From: JAAZMI01 sp050942615
Lineage (GTDB): Bacteria; Bacillota; Dethiobacteria; DTU022; UBA8154
DNA: 25,527 nucleotides
Assembly: GCA_050942615.1 (NCBI GenBank)
Contig: JBMNNQ010000013.1
Span: 1 to 25,527 of the forward strand
Direction: 5' to 3'
The notes below the pieces were generated by a model. It saw nothing but the letters and a program-made list of their open reading frames with translations, did no database searches and was not told the DNA's origin. A program made the translations under genes and the position numbers. This document shows, piece by piece, positions 16,742 to 24,894 of this stretch. Every line of letters begins with the position of its first letter. The stretch's first letter is position 1.

Positions 16742-16756
16742 AACATACAGTATGTT
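16742..16756. promoter_or_regulatory. 15-bp palindrome upstream of the fmdE-like gene
   Basis: AACATAC-A-GTATGTT has two perfect 7-base arms around one base, in the 294-base gap between fdhB and the fmdE-like gene. The half AACATACAGT recurs at 17647-17656, between rnfD and fdhB. It is a candidate operator; no binding protein is known. Confidence 0.35.
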
Positions 16757-16803
16757 ATTAGGGATATTATTTCAGGAAACCCCCTGCAGAAAACCCTGTG
16801 TGC

Positions 16804-17589
16804 TTATGCTGTTGTGCTATCCCCGCTTTGCTTTTTTGATTCACCTTTGTTAACCCATAAAGCAAAGAACGCAGCCAGAACCACCAAAGCCCTGACCGGC
16901 TTGAAGATTATGTTCCAAATGTTGGCCCTTGTGGAAACACTGGGGTTTTCCAACAGACCATACTTTTCAGGCCGATCTTCTAAAACGTAGAGCATGGATA
17001 GACCGTCTAATTCTTCCAGCCCATAAATATTTGCATCAGGATTGCCTTTTGCCTGCAGAAATGCCAGACGTTCCTGAGCCAGAGCAACCATTTCAGACCG
17101 GCTACCGTAGGAAAGGGCACCGGTGGGGCAGGTTGTCACACAGGCAGGCTTCAAGCCGGTTGTGATTCGATCATAACAAAAAGTGCATTTTCTGGCCACG
17201 TTAGCTTCCTGATCAAAGCCAATGACGTTATAAGTACAGTTGGCAACACAGTAGTTGCAACCGATGCACTTGTCCTGATCAATTTTTACAGTGCCATACT
17301 CTGTATGATAAATGGCATTGGCGGGGCATACCTTCACACAGGCTGCATCGGTGCAATGCATGCAACCTTGTTTGCTGAACAACCATTTTACCCGCTCACT
17401 GCCTTCATCGAGATGTTCCCGAAAAGCTATTTTCGTCCAGGTGTTAGCCGAAAATTGTGGTGGATTTTCATAAGTTCCCTGAAAGCTGGTTTTAATTGCC
17501 GGCAGCTGATTCCACTGTTTACAGGCTACCTGGCAGGCCCGACAAGCAGTACACTTGGAAGCATCATAAAGAATGGATTTTTTCATCAT
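16804..17589 (-). CDS. fdhB: Formate dehydrogenase iron-sulfur (beta) subunit
   Basis: This is 261 residues from ATG 17589 (or the adjacent ATG 17586), with AAAGGTGGG upstream. Four cysteine groups are present: CTACRACQVAC (13-23), CMHCTDAACVKVC, CIGCNYCVANC, and C-x2-C...C-x3-C in CTFCYDRITTGLKPACVTTC. They bind four 4Fe-4S clusters as in FdnH. A single membrane helix (about 230-248) near the C-terminus anchors it. It has no signal of its own, so it would be exported together with the Tat-signal alpha subunit. It is the last of the electron-transfer genes, 75 bases after rnfD, rather than next to fdhA as in E. coli. No cytochrome-b gamma subunit gene is present. Confidence 0.93.
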   Translation of the reverse strand: MMKKSILYDASKCTACRACQVACKQWNQLPAIKTSFQGTYENPPQFSANTWTKIAFREHLDEGSERVKWLFSKQGCMHCTDAACVKVCPANAIYHTEYGTVKIDQDKCIGCNYCVANCTYNVIGFDQEANVARKCTFCYDRITTGLKPACVTTCPTGALSYGSRSEMVALAQERLAFLQAKGNPDANIYGLEELDGLSMLYVLEDRPEKYGLLENPSVSTRANIWNIIFKPVRALVVLAAFFALWVNKGESKKQSGDSTTA

Positions 17590-17664
17590 TTATCCCACCT
17601 TTCATTATCATTGGGTGAGGTCCCGGGGTAAGATCCAAGATCGTTGAACATACAGTCATCCCGG

Positions 17665-18663
17665 TTAACTGGTTTTACTAACAGGCTGGCCGGCTGTAAC
17701 AGCTGGTTGGCCGGCTGCCACTTCACCAAATTTGGGCCGCTTTGTCATACGATCAATGTACGGCACAAAAGCGTTCATAATCAGGATTGAAAATGCCGTT
17801 CCCTCCGTAGGCCCCAGCCCAACTCTGAAAACCACCAACAAAATCCCGATGGCTGCACCGAAAATCAACTTACCTTTGGAGGTAATCGGGCTGGTTACCC
17901 AGTCGGTAGCCATAAAGAAAGCCCCGATCAGGACGCCACCGGACAAAACGTGATATAAAGGGTTTTGACCGAAGAGCAGAGCAACTACAAAAACTGCAAT
18001 AATCATTGCACCTGGGATTTCCCATGTGATGTGCTGTTTATAGAGCAGATAGACTCCCCCTAAGATCAGGGCCAGCGCTGAAGTTTCACCTAAAGCTCCA
18101 CCCGGAAAAGCCACGAACAGGTTCGCCAAACCGGGCAGGCCTGCCCCTTGTTTAAGTAATGCCAGGGGTGTAGCCTGTGTAACCATATCAATTGTCCCCA
18201 AGACAGGGCGTAAACGAACAAAGATTGAAGAAAGATAACTAAAAATTGGAACTAACATAATCACCGACACGCGGCCGAAAAGGGCAGGGTTAAAGCGGTT
18301 CCAACCCAGGCCACCCATCAGTTCTTTGGCAATACCGACAGCTATAAAGGTGCAAAGTGCAGCTGTCCACCAGGCAGTAGCCGGCCCAAAACATAAAGCC
18401 ACCAGCAAACCTGTTACCAAAGCACTGCCGTCGTGCAAAGAGGACGGTTTATTCATTGCTTTCCTAAACACAAGTTCCGTCAAAGCAGCGGCAGCCAGAC
18501 AAACAAGAATCAAAAATACAGCATGTAGTTTAAAAAAGAATATGGATACAAGCGTTACAGGACAAAGAGCGAGTAAAACATCCTGCATTGCGTTGGCTAC
18601 TGTATCAGATGATCTAAGATGCGGGGAAGATGAAAATGCCAAAGACAATTTCTGATCCGCCAT
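17665..18663 (-). CDS. rnfD: RnfD-like membrane flavoprotein subunit
   Basis: This is 332 residues from ATG 18663, 8 bases after AAGGAGGG. About nine or ten membrane helices are seen. The family landmarks SSPHLRSSDTVANAMQDVLLALCP (12-35), LHDGSALVTGLLVALCFGP (76-94) and GGLGWNRFNPALFG (117-130) are clear. VTQATPL (161-167) holds Thr165, in the position where RnfD/NqrB proteins carry covalent FMN. In Rnf complexes RnfD passes electrons across the membrane next to RnfG. Here it lies between rnfC and fdhB, with no rnfG, E, A or B in the window. The C-terminal 20 residues are a Gly/Pro/Ala-rich tail. Attachment of FMN would need an ApbE enzyme, which is not encoded here. Confidence 0.93.
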   Translation of the reverse strand: MADQKLSLAFSSSPHLRSSDTVANAMQDVLLALCPVTLVSIFFFKLHAVFLILVCLAAAALTELVFRKAMNKPSSLHDGSALVTGLLVALCFGPATAWWTAALCTFIAVGIAKELMGGLGWNRFNPALFGRVSVIMLVPIFSYLSSIFVRLRPVLGTIDMVTQATPLALLKQGAGLPGLANLFVAFPGGALGETSALALILGGVYLLYKQHITWEIPGAMIIAVFVVALLFGQNPLYHVLSGGVLIGAFFMATDWVTSPITSKGKLIFGAAIGILLVVFRVGLGPTEGTAFSILIMNAFVPYIDRMTKRPKFGEVAAGQPAVTAGQPVSKTS

Positions 18664-18700
18664 ATTGTTGTTTCCCTCCTTAACTGCTTATTGGTATTTA

Positions 18701-18724
18701 TCTGCTTGCGGGCTGCAGCCCACA
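18701..18724 (-). promoter_or_regulatory. Intercistronic hairpin between rnfC and rnfD
   Basis: The 12-base palindrome GGGCTGCAGCCC (18710-18721) lies just past the rnfC stop and can fold as a GGGC/GCCC stem with a TGCA loop. No T-run follows, so it is more likely an mRNA processing or stability element than a terminator. Confidence 0.35.
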
Positions 18725-18726
18725 GC

Positions 18727-20040
18727 TTAATTTTTAGCCGCCCGGGCTGCAGCGATCTGTCTTTTTGCTTCCCGTACAAATTGGACGATGGGCCGGTTGG
18801 AGGGGCAAACATAAACACATACCCCGCACTCAAAACAGTCCATGGCGCCCCATTCAGCTGCCAGATCGAAGCGGCCGGTTTCGGCATAGGTTCCGATAAA
18901 GTTGGGATACAAAAACATGGGACAATGGTCCACGCACTTCCCGCAGCGCACACAGGCCATGTGCTGGGTTTCTGCTACCATAGCCTGGGAAAACAGCAAG
19001 ATGCCGCTGGTACCCTTGACAATGGGAATATCCAATCTGGTCTGGGCCCATCCCGTCATCGGACCGCCCATGATCACCTTACCGACTTCTCCCTTAAAAC
19101 CTCCACAATGTTCAATAATGTGGCTGATGGGCGTACCAATTTTGGCCAATACGTTTTGCGGCCTGGCAGCACCATCCCCTGTTACCGTTAATACCCTTTC
19201 GATAAGGGGTTTATCATAACGGCAGGCATTGTATACAGCAATACAGGTAGCCACGTTTTGCACCACTACCCCAACATCAAAAGGCAGTTTGCCCGGAGGT
19301 ACCTCCCTGTCACAAACAGCTTTGATCAACTGTTTTTCAGAACCCTGGGGGTACTTGACATCCAAAGGCACCACTTGAAAGCCGGCTTCACCGGCAAGTT
19401 TGGCATTCAGTGCCTGGATAGCATCGGGCTTGTTGGTTTCCACACCAAAAATAACCCTTGGCGCGCTGATAACCTTCTGTATAAGGCGGGCACCCGCGAT
19501 CAATGCATCAGTCATTTCCACCATCATACGGTGGTCGCAAGTAAGGAAGGGTTCACACTCGCAGGCGTTGATAATAAAAGCATCGATGGATGTAGGCGGG
19601 CTCAATTTGACGTGTGTAGGAAACGCCGCTCCCCCCATGCCCACTATACCGGCGTTTTTAATAGCGTCTTTAATCTGATCAATGCTCAGCTTTGATACAT
19701 CACGTTCCTGCCAGGCAGGTTCGCCTTGCTTGGCATCAACCTCAATCACAACGCTTTCCACGTTAGTGCCGGTAAAGTATGGACGGGGCTCCACTGCCTT
19801 CACCTTTCCGTCAACGCTGGCATGAATAAACGCAGTAACAAATGCATCGGACTCACCAATGCGCTGCCCAGCTTTGACTTCATCCCCCGGCTTGACAACG
19901 GCACGACAAGGCGCCCCGGTGTGCTGGTGCAAGGCTATTACTACCTCTTTGGGCAGAGGGATGGTGGTGATGGACTTATTTTCGGAAAACTCCTTATAAT
20001 GGGGAAGGAATACTCCCCTTGAAAAAGTTTTTACCGTCAA
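18727..20040 (-). CDS. rnfC: RnfC-like NADH-binding iron-sulfur/flavin subunit
   Basis: This is 437 residues from TTG 20040, with AGGAGGT 7 bases upstream. Residues 30-90 form the N-terminal barrel-sandwich domain (PGDEVKAGQRIG). GMGGAAFPTHVKL (134-146) and NACECEPFLTCDHRMM (158-173) are the FMN/NADH-binding motifs shared with NuoF. GGPMTG is at 325-330. Two ferredoxin-type clusters follow: Cys363/366/369/373 and Cys402/405/408/412. Length and motifs match complete RnfC subunits that oxidise NADH or reduce NAD at the cytoplasmic face. The gene follows fdhE after a 316-base structured leader and precedes rnfD by 63 bases. Within this cluster it is the likely pyridine-nucleotide exit for formate electrons; that role is inferred. 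Confidence 0.94.
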   Translation of the reverse strand: MTVKTFSRGVFLPHYKEFSENKSITTIPLPKEVVIALHQHTGAPCRAVVKPGDEVKAGQRIGESDAFVTAFIHASVDGKVKAVEPRPYFTGTNVESVVIEVDAKQGEPAWQERDVSKLSIDQIKDAIKNAGIVGMGGAAFPTHVKLSPPTSIDAFIINACECEPFLTCDHRMMVEMTDALIAGARLIQKVISAPRVIFGVETNKPDAIQALNAKLAGEAGFQVVPLDVKYPQGSEKQLIKAVCDREVPPGKLPFDVGVVVQNVATCIAVYNACRYDKPLIERVLTVTGDGAARPQNVLAKIGTPISHIIEHCGGFKGEVGKVIMGGPMTGWAQTRLDIPIVKGTSGILLFSQAMVAETQHMACVRCGKCVDHCPMFLYPNFIGTYAETGRFDLAAEWGAMDCFECGVCVYVCPSNRPIVQFVREAKRQIAAARAAKN

Positions 20041-20082
20041 TCAAATCACCTCCTGAAGATCAGTACCGTTTAAATGAATTCA

Positions 20083-20163
20083 CTGTCAACCCACTCAGGT
20101 CATGGCTAAACCTTTCCCGACCCGGACAACCTGAACCGGAAAAATGTAAGTCCGGCATGACAG
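20083..20163 (-). promoter_or_regulatory. Candidate structured leader RNA of rnfC, distal domain (three-way junction)
   Basis: On the minus strand CTGTCA (20158-20163) pairs with TGACAG (20083-20088), closing a junction. It holds hairpin CCGGA/TCCGG (20151-20155 with 20136-20140) and stem TCAGGT/ACCTGA (20129-20134 with 20095-20100). All three stems are perfect. It ends about 25 bases before the rnfC ribosome site. I could not match it to a riboswitch class I know. Confidence 0.4.
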
Positions 20164-20165
20164 GC

Positions 20166-20171
20166 ATTATA
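20166..20171 (-). promoter_or_regulatory. Candidate -10 box within the rnfC leader
   Basis: TATAAT on the minus strand has TCAGCA 17 bases upstream as a poor -35 (3 of 6 matches). If used, transcription would start at about 20159, inside the outer stem of the distal RNA domain. Confidence 0.3.
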
Positions 20172-20206
20172 GTATAGTATCTTGCCCTTGCTGACCGGTA
20201 CCGGGT

Positions 20207-20273
20207 GTCTTAGCCCCATGCCAGCGGTTGATACTCCTGAGAGTTATAACCGTTTTTCCCTTGGCGCCAAGAC
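20207..20273 (-). promoter_or_regulatory. Candidate structured leader RNA of rnfC, proximal domain (long imperfect stem)
   Basis: Four nested stems on the minus strand are GTCTTGG/CTAAGAC (20267-20273 with 20207-20213, one G-U), GCCA/TGGC (20262-20265 with 20220-20223), CGGTT/AACCG (20248-20252 with 20225-20229) and ACTC/GAGT closing a TCAG loop. The 5' side also contains the perfect 12-base palindrome CTTGGCGCCAAG (20260-20271), so a DNA operator is an alternative reading. Confidence 0.4.
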
Positions 20274-20356
20274 CGTAGCTGCTTGACCCTTCACCCCCCC
20301 TCTTTAATGGCGCAAAGGTCTGCTGCAGATCCGGATAAAACATGACTGCTAGACTG

Positions 20357-21223
20357 CTAAGGTTTATACATTTGATATCCGGTTCGTTTATAGCCGTTTT
20401 TTTCCCCGATCAGATCAAGGTGCAAGGTAGACCAATCTGCCAATGCCACCTGCTGGTTTCCTTCGCCGGTATATATTTTCAAGTATGACTTGCATTTATC
20501 ACAGGTGTCAATCCGCAAATCAGCTTCCTCAGCAACTTCGATAATTTTCAAGGCTTCCTGTTCCTGGTTATCGCAATAGGGGCAGCCGATCCTGCGATAC
20601 GGCCACTTCATCTGGCAACACCCGCAGATCAATTCGCGTTCCCGACCCTGATCCGGGGCCACAGTCACCAAGCAGCCCATGGCCGGCAATTGTCCACAAA
20701 TGGGGCAATAGCCCCTTCGCCACCGGTTGTCCTCCAATAACTCTGTCAGTTTGGATTTTAACGGTTTTAAGGTTTCGGCCAGGGAGTTCCAGGCCAAGAA
20801 AACAAGAAAGCCCCCGTCTATTTCATCCAATCCGGAATCTTTTAGTTGGACATCGTTGTCCCCGGTTACTTTTTCAATAATCCTGCCTGCCAGTTCTGTA
20901 TTCCCGGACAAAACTGTCTGCAGTTTTTGGCAATACTGCACTGTTTTTTCCGGCAAACTTGCTGTAGCCAATGCTTTGACAATACCTGTGAGGAGGTCAG
21001 CAGTATTTTTTATAGTTTTATTATCAAGTTTTATAACCTTTAAAACTGGAATACCTTTCTTGACTTCGGGGATAATATGATCCCAGTCATAGTCTTCATT
21101 TTGCTGTTCAGAAGCGGTGTTTTCATCAATAACAGTAGCTATTACTTCCTGAAGCCCGGCAATTTCGCTAAGGTAAGGACGTTCTTTGATCCAGTCTTTG
21201 ATCGCTGCATGTAAACTACCCAT
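20357..21223 (-). CDS. fdhE: Formate dehydrogenase accessory protein FdhE
   Basis: This is 288 residues from ATG 21223, preceded by AAGGAGGT. The N-terminal half is helical. The C-terminal half is rubredoxin-like with paired cysteines: CPICG (173-177), CGCC (200-203), CPYC (214-217) and CDKC (241-244). GYCPICGQLPAMG and WRRGYCP are characteristic of FdhE. The protein binds the catalytic subunit of Tat-exported formate dehydrogenases in the cytoplasm and is needed for their activity before export. It follows fdhA by 165 bases, which fits that job. Confidence 0.93.
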   Translation of the reverse strand: MGSLHAAIKDWIKERPYLSEIAGLQEVIATVIDENTASEQQNEDYDWDHIIPEVKKGIPVLKVIKLDNKTIKNTADLLTGIVKALATASLPEKTVQYCQKLQTVLSGNTELAGRIIEKVTGDNDVQLKDSGLDEIDGGFLVFLAWNSLAETLKPLKSKLTELLEDNRWRRGYCPICGQLPAMGCLVTVAPDQGRERELICGCCQMKWPYRRIGCPYCDNQEQEALKIIEVAEEADLRIDTCDKCKSYLKIYTGEGNQQVALADWSTLHLDLIGEKNGYKRTGYQMYKP

Positions 21224-21388
21224 TTCAAACCTCCTTCAGAAGTGCTGTTGAAAAAAGTACTGCCGCTGCAGGCAACTTCTTGACAGGCAAGGGAAATGAC
21301 CGGCGACAGATCAAACCCGGAAGATTCAGGTTCATCAGCCGTTTGGTCGTGATTCGTCCCGGTATACAGGGCAATCCTTATCTGTTGG

Positions 21389-24300
21389 CTACACCTTACA
21401 GATATTGATTAGGCAGGCCTTTGTTTCCTGAATACGGGTATTGGGATCACCGGCGTCGATGGTGAGATAGTTTGTGCTTGGACCGGTGCTTAAACCTTTG
21501 AAGCCCCAGTTATAAGGCATCCAGACTATATCCACCTCTTGACCGTTAATGATCATCGTCTTCATCCTGTTCGTAACGTGGGCTTTTACTTTCATTTCGC
21601 CACGTGCCGACCAGACCTTAACCTGCTCCCCATTACTGATGCCCAGCCTTTCGGCTAATGTTACCGGCATTTCAATAATTGGTTCCGGATACAATTCATT
21701 CAGCCAGGACATGTTACGCGTCACTGATCCTGCACACCAGTGCTCAGCCAAACTGGAGGTCATCAACACATACGGATATTCGTCCACTGTGCCGATCGGC
21801 TGATATTCTTCCATGCCCTTGCGCGGATAGACCGTACAGGGGTTAAAGTGTACTGACGGGTGCAGAATGTTGGGCACCGGACTTTCTACCGGTTCATAAA
21901 ATTCAGGTATGGGACCGTCTGCAGGCGTCGATGACGTATCCCGCGGTAACACGGCATCGGGTTCAAAGTCCTGATATTTCATCGCCAACAGACGCCCGAC
22001 ACCTTCACCGGACATCCTGAAAGGACGCTGTCCATTGGGGGTATCCGGCCCATGGGCCACATTGGGGACATCAGGTGTATCGTAGCCCACCCATTTGCCC
22101 TGTGCTTCATCCCACCAGATGAGCTTGTTTTCTTCATCGTAAGGACGCCCTTCAAGGTCGCAGGAGGCACGGTTATATAGCACCTGCATGTTACCCGGCC
22201 AACTCCAGGCAAAACCCGGGAAGATGCCGAGACCACTGGGGTCTGTCTGGTTATCCTTTCTCTTGGAAAGGTTTACACCGTTGGCATATACACCGGCATA
22301 AAGCCAGTTTCCGGCAGATGTTGTGCCGTCAGCCTTCAGTCCACCAATGCCTTTGTTCAGTTCGCCTGTAACGAGGTCGTAACCGTTAAGCTCCTTCAAC
22401 ACTGCTTCTGCAAAGGTGGGGTTATCTTCATTGGGATAATCCCAGGTTATGTTCAGAAGCGGCAGGTCTTTAGCGGCTGTTGAACCTGCATACAGGTCAC
22501 GAATTTTACGGAAGATAAGATCAATTATTTCAAGATCAGGCTTGGCGATACCGGGGGGCGTAATGCCTGTATAACGCCACTGCACCAACCGGCCGGAGTT
22601 GCTCAGGGTGCCTTCCCTTTCCAGGAAAGCTGCTGCCGGCAGATAAATTACTTCAGTGTCAATAGTTGAGGCATCTGTGCCGGGTCTCTCCCAGAAACAT
22701 GCTGTTTCAGTAAGGAAGGGATCCTGTACAATGACCATTTCCATACTCTTCAGCCCATCGAACACCACGCTCAGGTTGGGTTGGGTAATAAGGGGGTTTT
22801 GTCCGACACAATAAAGAACTTTCATTTTTTGTTCAGTAATTGCAGATTCAAACATACTGAATATGGAATAGTCTACTGTACCGTTCTTTTTGGGCAACCA
22901 GTTAAAACAATATTCATTTTCCGGAGTGGCGTGTTCACCATACCAGGCCTTTAACAGGTTGATCAGGAAAGTAAGCCGGAAAGTGCCGCATGATGAGGTC
23001 CAGGTATCCAGGTTATCGACGTTATGGTTGGGCGGTGCAAGATAACCCGGCAGATATCCAAACAGGCAGGCCATATCTGTTGAGCCCTGCACGTTGGGTT
23101 CCCCACGCAAGGCGTTGATCCCCGTGCCTGGCCGGCCAATATTCCCCAAAAGGAGCTGCAGGAGCCCAAAACCGCGAATGTTTTGCAACCCAACAGTATG
23201 CTGGGTCATTCCCAGGGCGTACATACAGTTCCCCGGCCGATTTTTGGCCATGGTTTCTGCAACTAATTTGATTTGATCTTCAGATGCACCTGTGATATCT
23301 GAAACTGTCTTCAGGTCATAGCGTTTGAGGAATTCCCTGGTTCTGGCCATCACACACCGCGGGTCGTTGATGCTTTCTGCAACCCGGGGCTTTCTGCTTC
23401 CATCCAGCGCATAACCCCAGGAACTATTGTCATATTTGCGGTTGACGGCATCATAGCCGGAGAAAACACCGTCTGCAAAACCAAATTCTTCATCCACCAG
23501 GTATAACGCGTTGGTTTGATTGAGCACAAAGTATTCATCGTAGAGTTTGTTGTCTATGATATATTTGCAAACGCCGTTTAAAAAAGCAATATCCGTACCC
23601 GGTCGAATACGGACATAAATATCCGCTACCTGAGAAGTTCTCGTATAGCGGGGGTCAACGTGAATTACAACTGCTCCGTTTTCCTTGGCCTTCATGATCC
23701 ATTTCATGGACATGGGGTGGTTTTCAGCGCAGTTGCTGCCTTCAATTAAAAAACTCTTGGCATTTTTTAAATCAATCCAGTGGTTGGTCATGGCGCCACG
23801 TCCGAATGAGGCCGACAAACTGCCGACCGTCGGGCTGTGTCAGACCCGGGCCTGGTGTTCTAAAAAGGAAGCTCCCAATCCCCTGGCCATCTTTGTAAAG
23901 AGATAGCACTCTTCGTTGTTAATCTGCGCACCGCCTAAAAAGCCCACCGCATCGGTACGGTTCACTTTATAGGTTTTGCCCCCTACCGTTTCCTCGGCAA
24001 TCCAATTTTCATCACGGGCATCCTTCATCTTTTGGGCAATTTTATTGATGGCGGTATCCCAGTCGATCTCCTCCCACCGGTTGCTGCCCGGAGCACGATA
24101 TAGCGGTGTTTTACCGCGGTGAACAGCATACGGCACTTGATACTGGGAAGCACCTTTGCTGCAAAGCGCCCCTTCATTAATAATGTGATCCGGATCCCCT
24201 TCCAGGTTGATCAGTTTCCCGTCTTTAACATGACAGATCATGCCACAGCCGCACGAACAAAAGTTGCAAATGGAGGTATACTCCTTGGCGCTGTGGATTC

Positions 24301-24415
24301 TGCATTCATTTGACGCCGCTTCAATGGGCTGTACATTAAAGCCCAACTGGGTCAGAGATAGACCGGCGCCTGTTGCCCCTACGAGCTTAATGAATGATCG
24401 ACGACTCAGCTTCAA
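21389..24415 (-). CDS. fdhA: Selenocysteine formate dehydrogenase, catalytic (alpha) subunit, Tat-exported
   Basis: This is one gene of 1008 residues, interrupted in ordinary reading by an in-frame TGA at 23840-23842 (residue 192). The context ARV-TGA-HSPTVGSL-ASFGRGAMTNHW is exactly where FdnG/FdhF enzymes carry selenocysteine. It starts at TTG 24415 with AGGAGGGG upstream. Residues 4-33 are a Tat signal (SRRSFIK). One 4Fe-4S cluster uses Cys50/53/57/85. The rest is the molybdopterin (or tungstopterin) domain, ending with the MopB dinucleotide-binding domain, complete to the C-terminus (KACLINICKV). Length matches FdnG. It oxidises formate outside the membrane and passes electrons to FdhB. 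It heads the cluster behind a strong promoter. Confidence 0.96.
23805..23842 (-). promoter_or_regulatory. UGA selenocysteine codon and candidate SECIS
   Basis: TGA is at 23840-23842. Six bases after it, CCGAC (23829-23833) can pair with GTCGG (23812-23816) around a 12-base loop beginning GGTC. This is the right distance for a bacterial SECIS recognised by SelB, but the fold differs from the E. coli one and was judged by eye. Confidence 0.65.
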
Positions 24416-24640
24416 CTTTTTCCCCTCCTAAGAAAAACTTTTTTTCTACAAAATAAAGCTTCTCTTGTTCCTCCTGAACAGTACCCTTCGTTTTCCTTAA
24501 GTAATACCTTTTTTCCCCTTGTCCCCCCTCCCGTCAGGTAATGTTTTCCTTTTTATACCCTTCCCCATTGCATAGTAAAAGGCGGGTAAAAAACAATAAT
24601 CTCCTTAGCCTACTACACCCTGCTATAAAATTTCGTTTAA
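24416..24640 (-). promoter_or_regulatory. Long 5' leader of fdhA, with a possible 20-codon leader peptide
   Basis: About 220 bases lie between the promoter and TTG 24415. A short frame starts at TTG 24596 behind AAGGAG (24601-24606) and ends with TGA 24534-24536, giving 20 codons. The segments TAGTAGGC and GCC-TTT-TACTA could also pair nearby. Neither is strong evidence. The fdhA ribosome site AGGAGGGG is at about 24422-24429. Confidence 0.3.
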
Positions 24641-24669
24641 AGTATAGCATTAATATTTTGTTATGTCAA
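24641..24669 (-). promoter_or_regulatory. Strong sigma-A promoter of the formate dehydrogenase cluster
   Basis: A perfect -35 TTGACA (24664-24669), a 17-base spacer and TATACT (24641-24646) with TG one base upstream form an extended -10. The start is expected at about 24634. Confidence 0.85.
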
Positions 24670-24691
24670 TATTGGCCCTACCAATTGAAGT

Positions 24692-24709
24692 TTCGCAAAA
24701 AACAGCGAA
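24692..24709. promoter_or_regulatory. Inverted repeat just upstream of the fdhA promoter
   Basis: TTCGC (24692-24696) and GCGAA (24705-24709) form an inverted repeat with 8 bases between, about 23 bases above the -35. This is a typical activator position. Similar TTCGC words occur in the fmdE leader. Confidence 0.3.
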
Positions 24710-24853
24710 TTTGCAACAATGGGGCAGGTTTTTGAACTGTTGAAACAACACCCAAAACAACAGTTGCGGAAACAGCCGCCCGGCCGAAGCCCAAAGAATA
24801 TCGCTGTTAAAAAAGAAATTAAAAACCACTATAAAAGTATGCAAAAGCCTATG

Positions 24854-24890
24854 AAAAAATTAAAGGGGCTGCAGAACAAAAGCCCCTTTA
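24854..24890 (-). terminator. Intrinsic terminator of tRNA-Pro
   Basis: A perfect 10-bp stem TAAAGGGGCT/AGCCCCTTTA (24861-24870 with 24881-24890) with a 10-base loop is followed on the minus strand by six T. It begins 5 bases after the tRNA 3' end, insulating the fdhA promoter. Confidence 0.85.
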
Positions 24891-24894
24891 ATTG

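Noticed and set aside
19258..19695. 145-residue frame antisense to rnfC
   Set aside because: It is a shadow of a strongly conserved coding region, with no ribosome site or homology.
20041..20356. Molybdenum cofactor riboswitch in front of rnfC
   Set aside because: The gene context is suitable, but I could not find the conserved words or the tetraloop/receptor layout of that class, so only an unassigned structure is claimed.
23818..23842. fdhA as a pseudogene with a premature stop
   Set aside because: The stop is TGA at the selenocysteine position, the frame is unchanged on both sides, and the flanking residues are the family's active-site motif.
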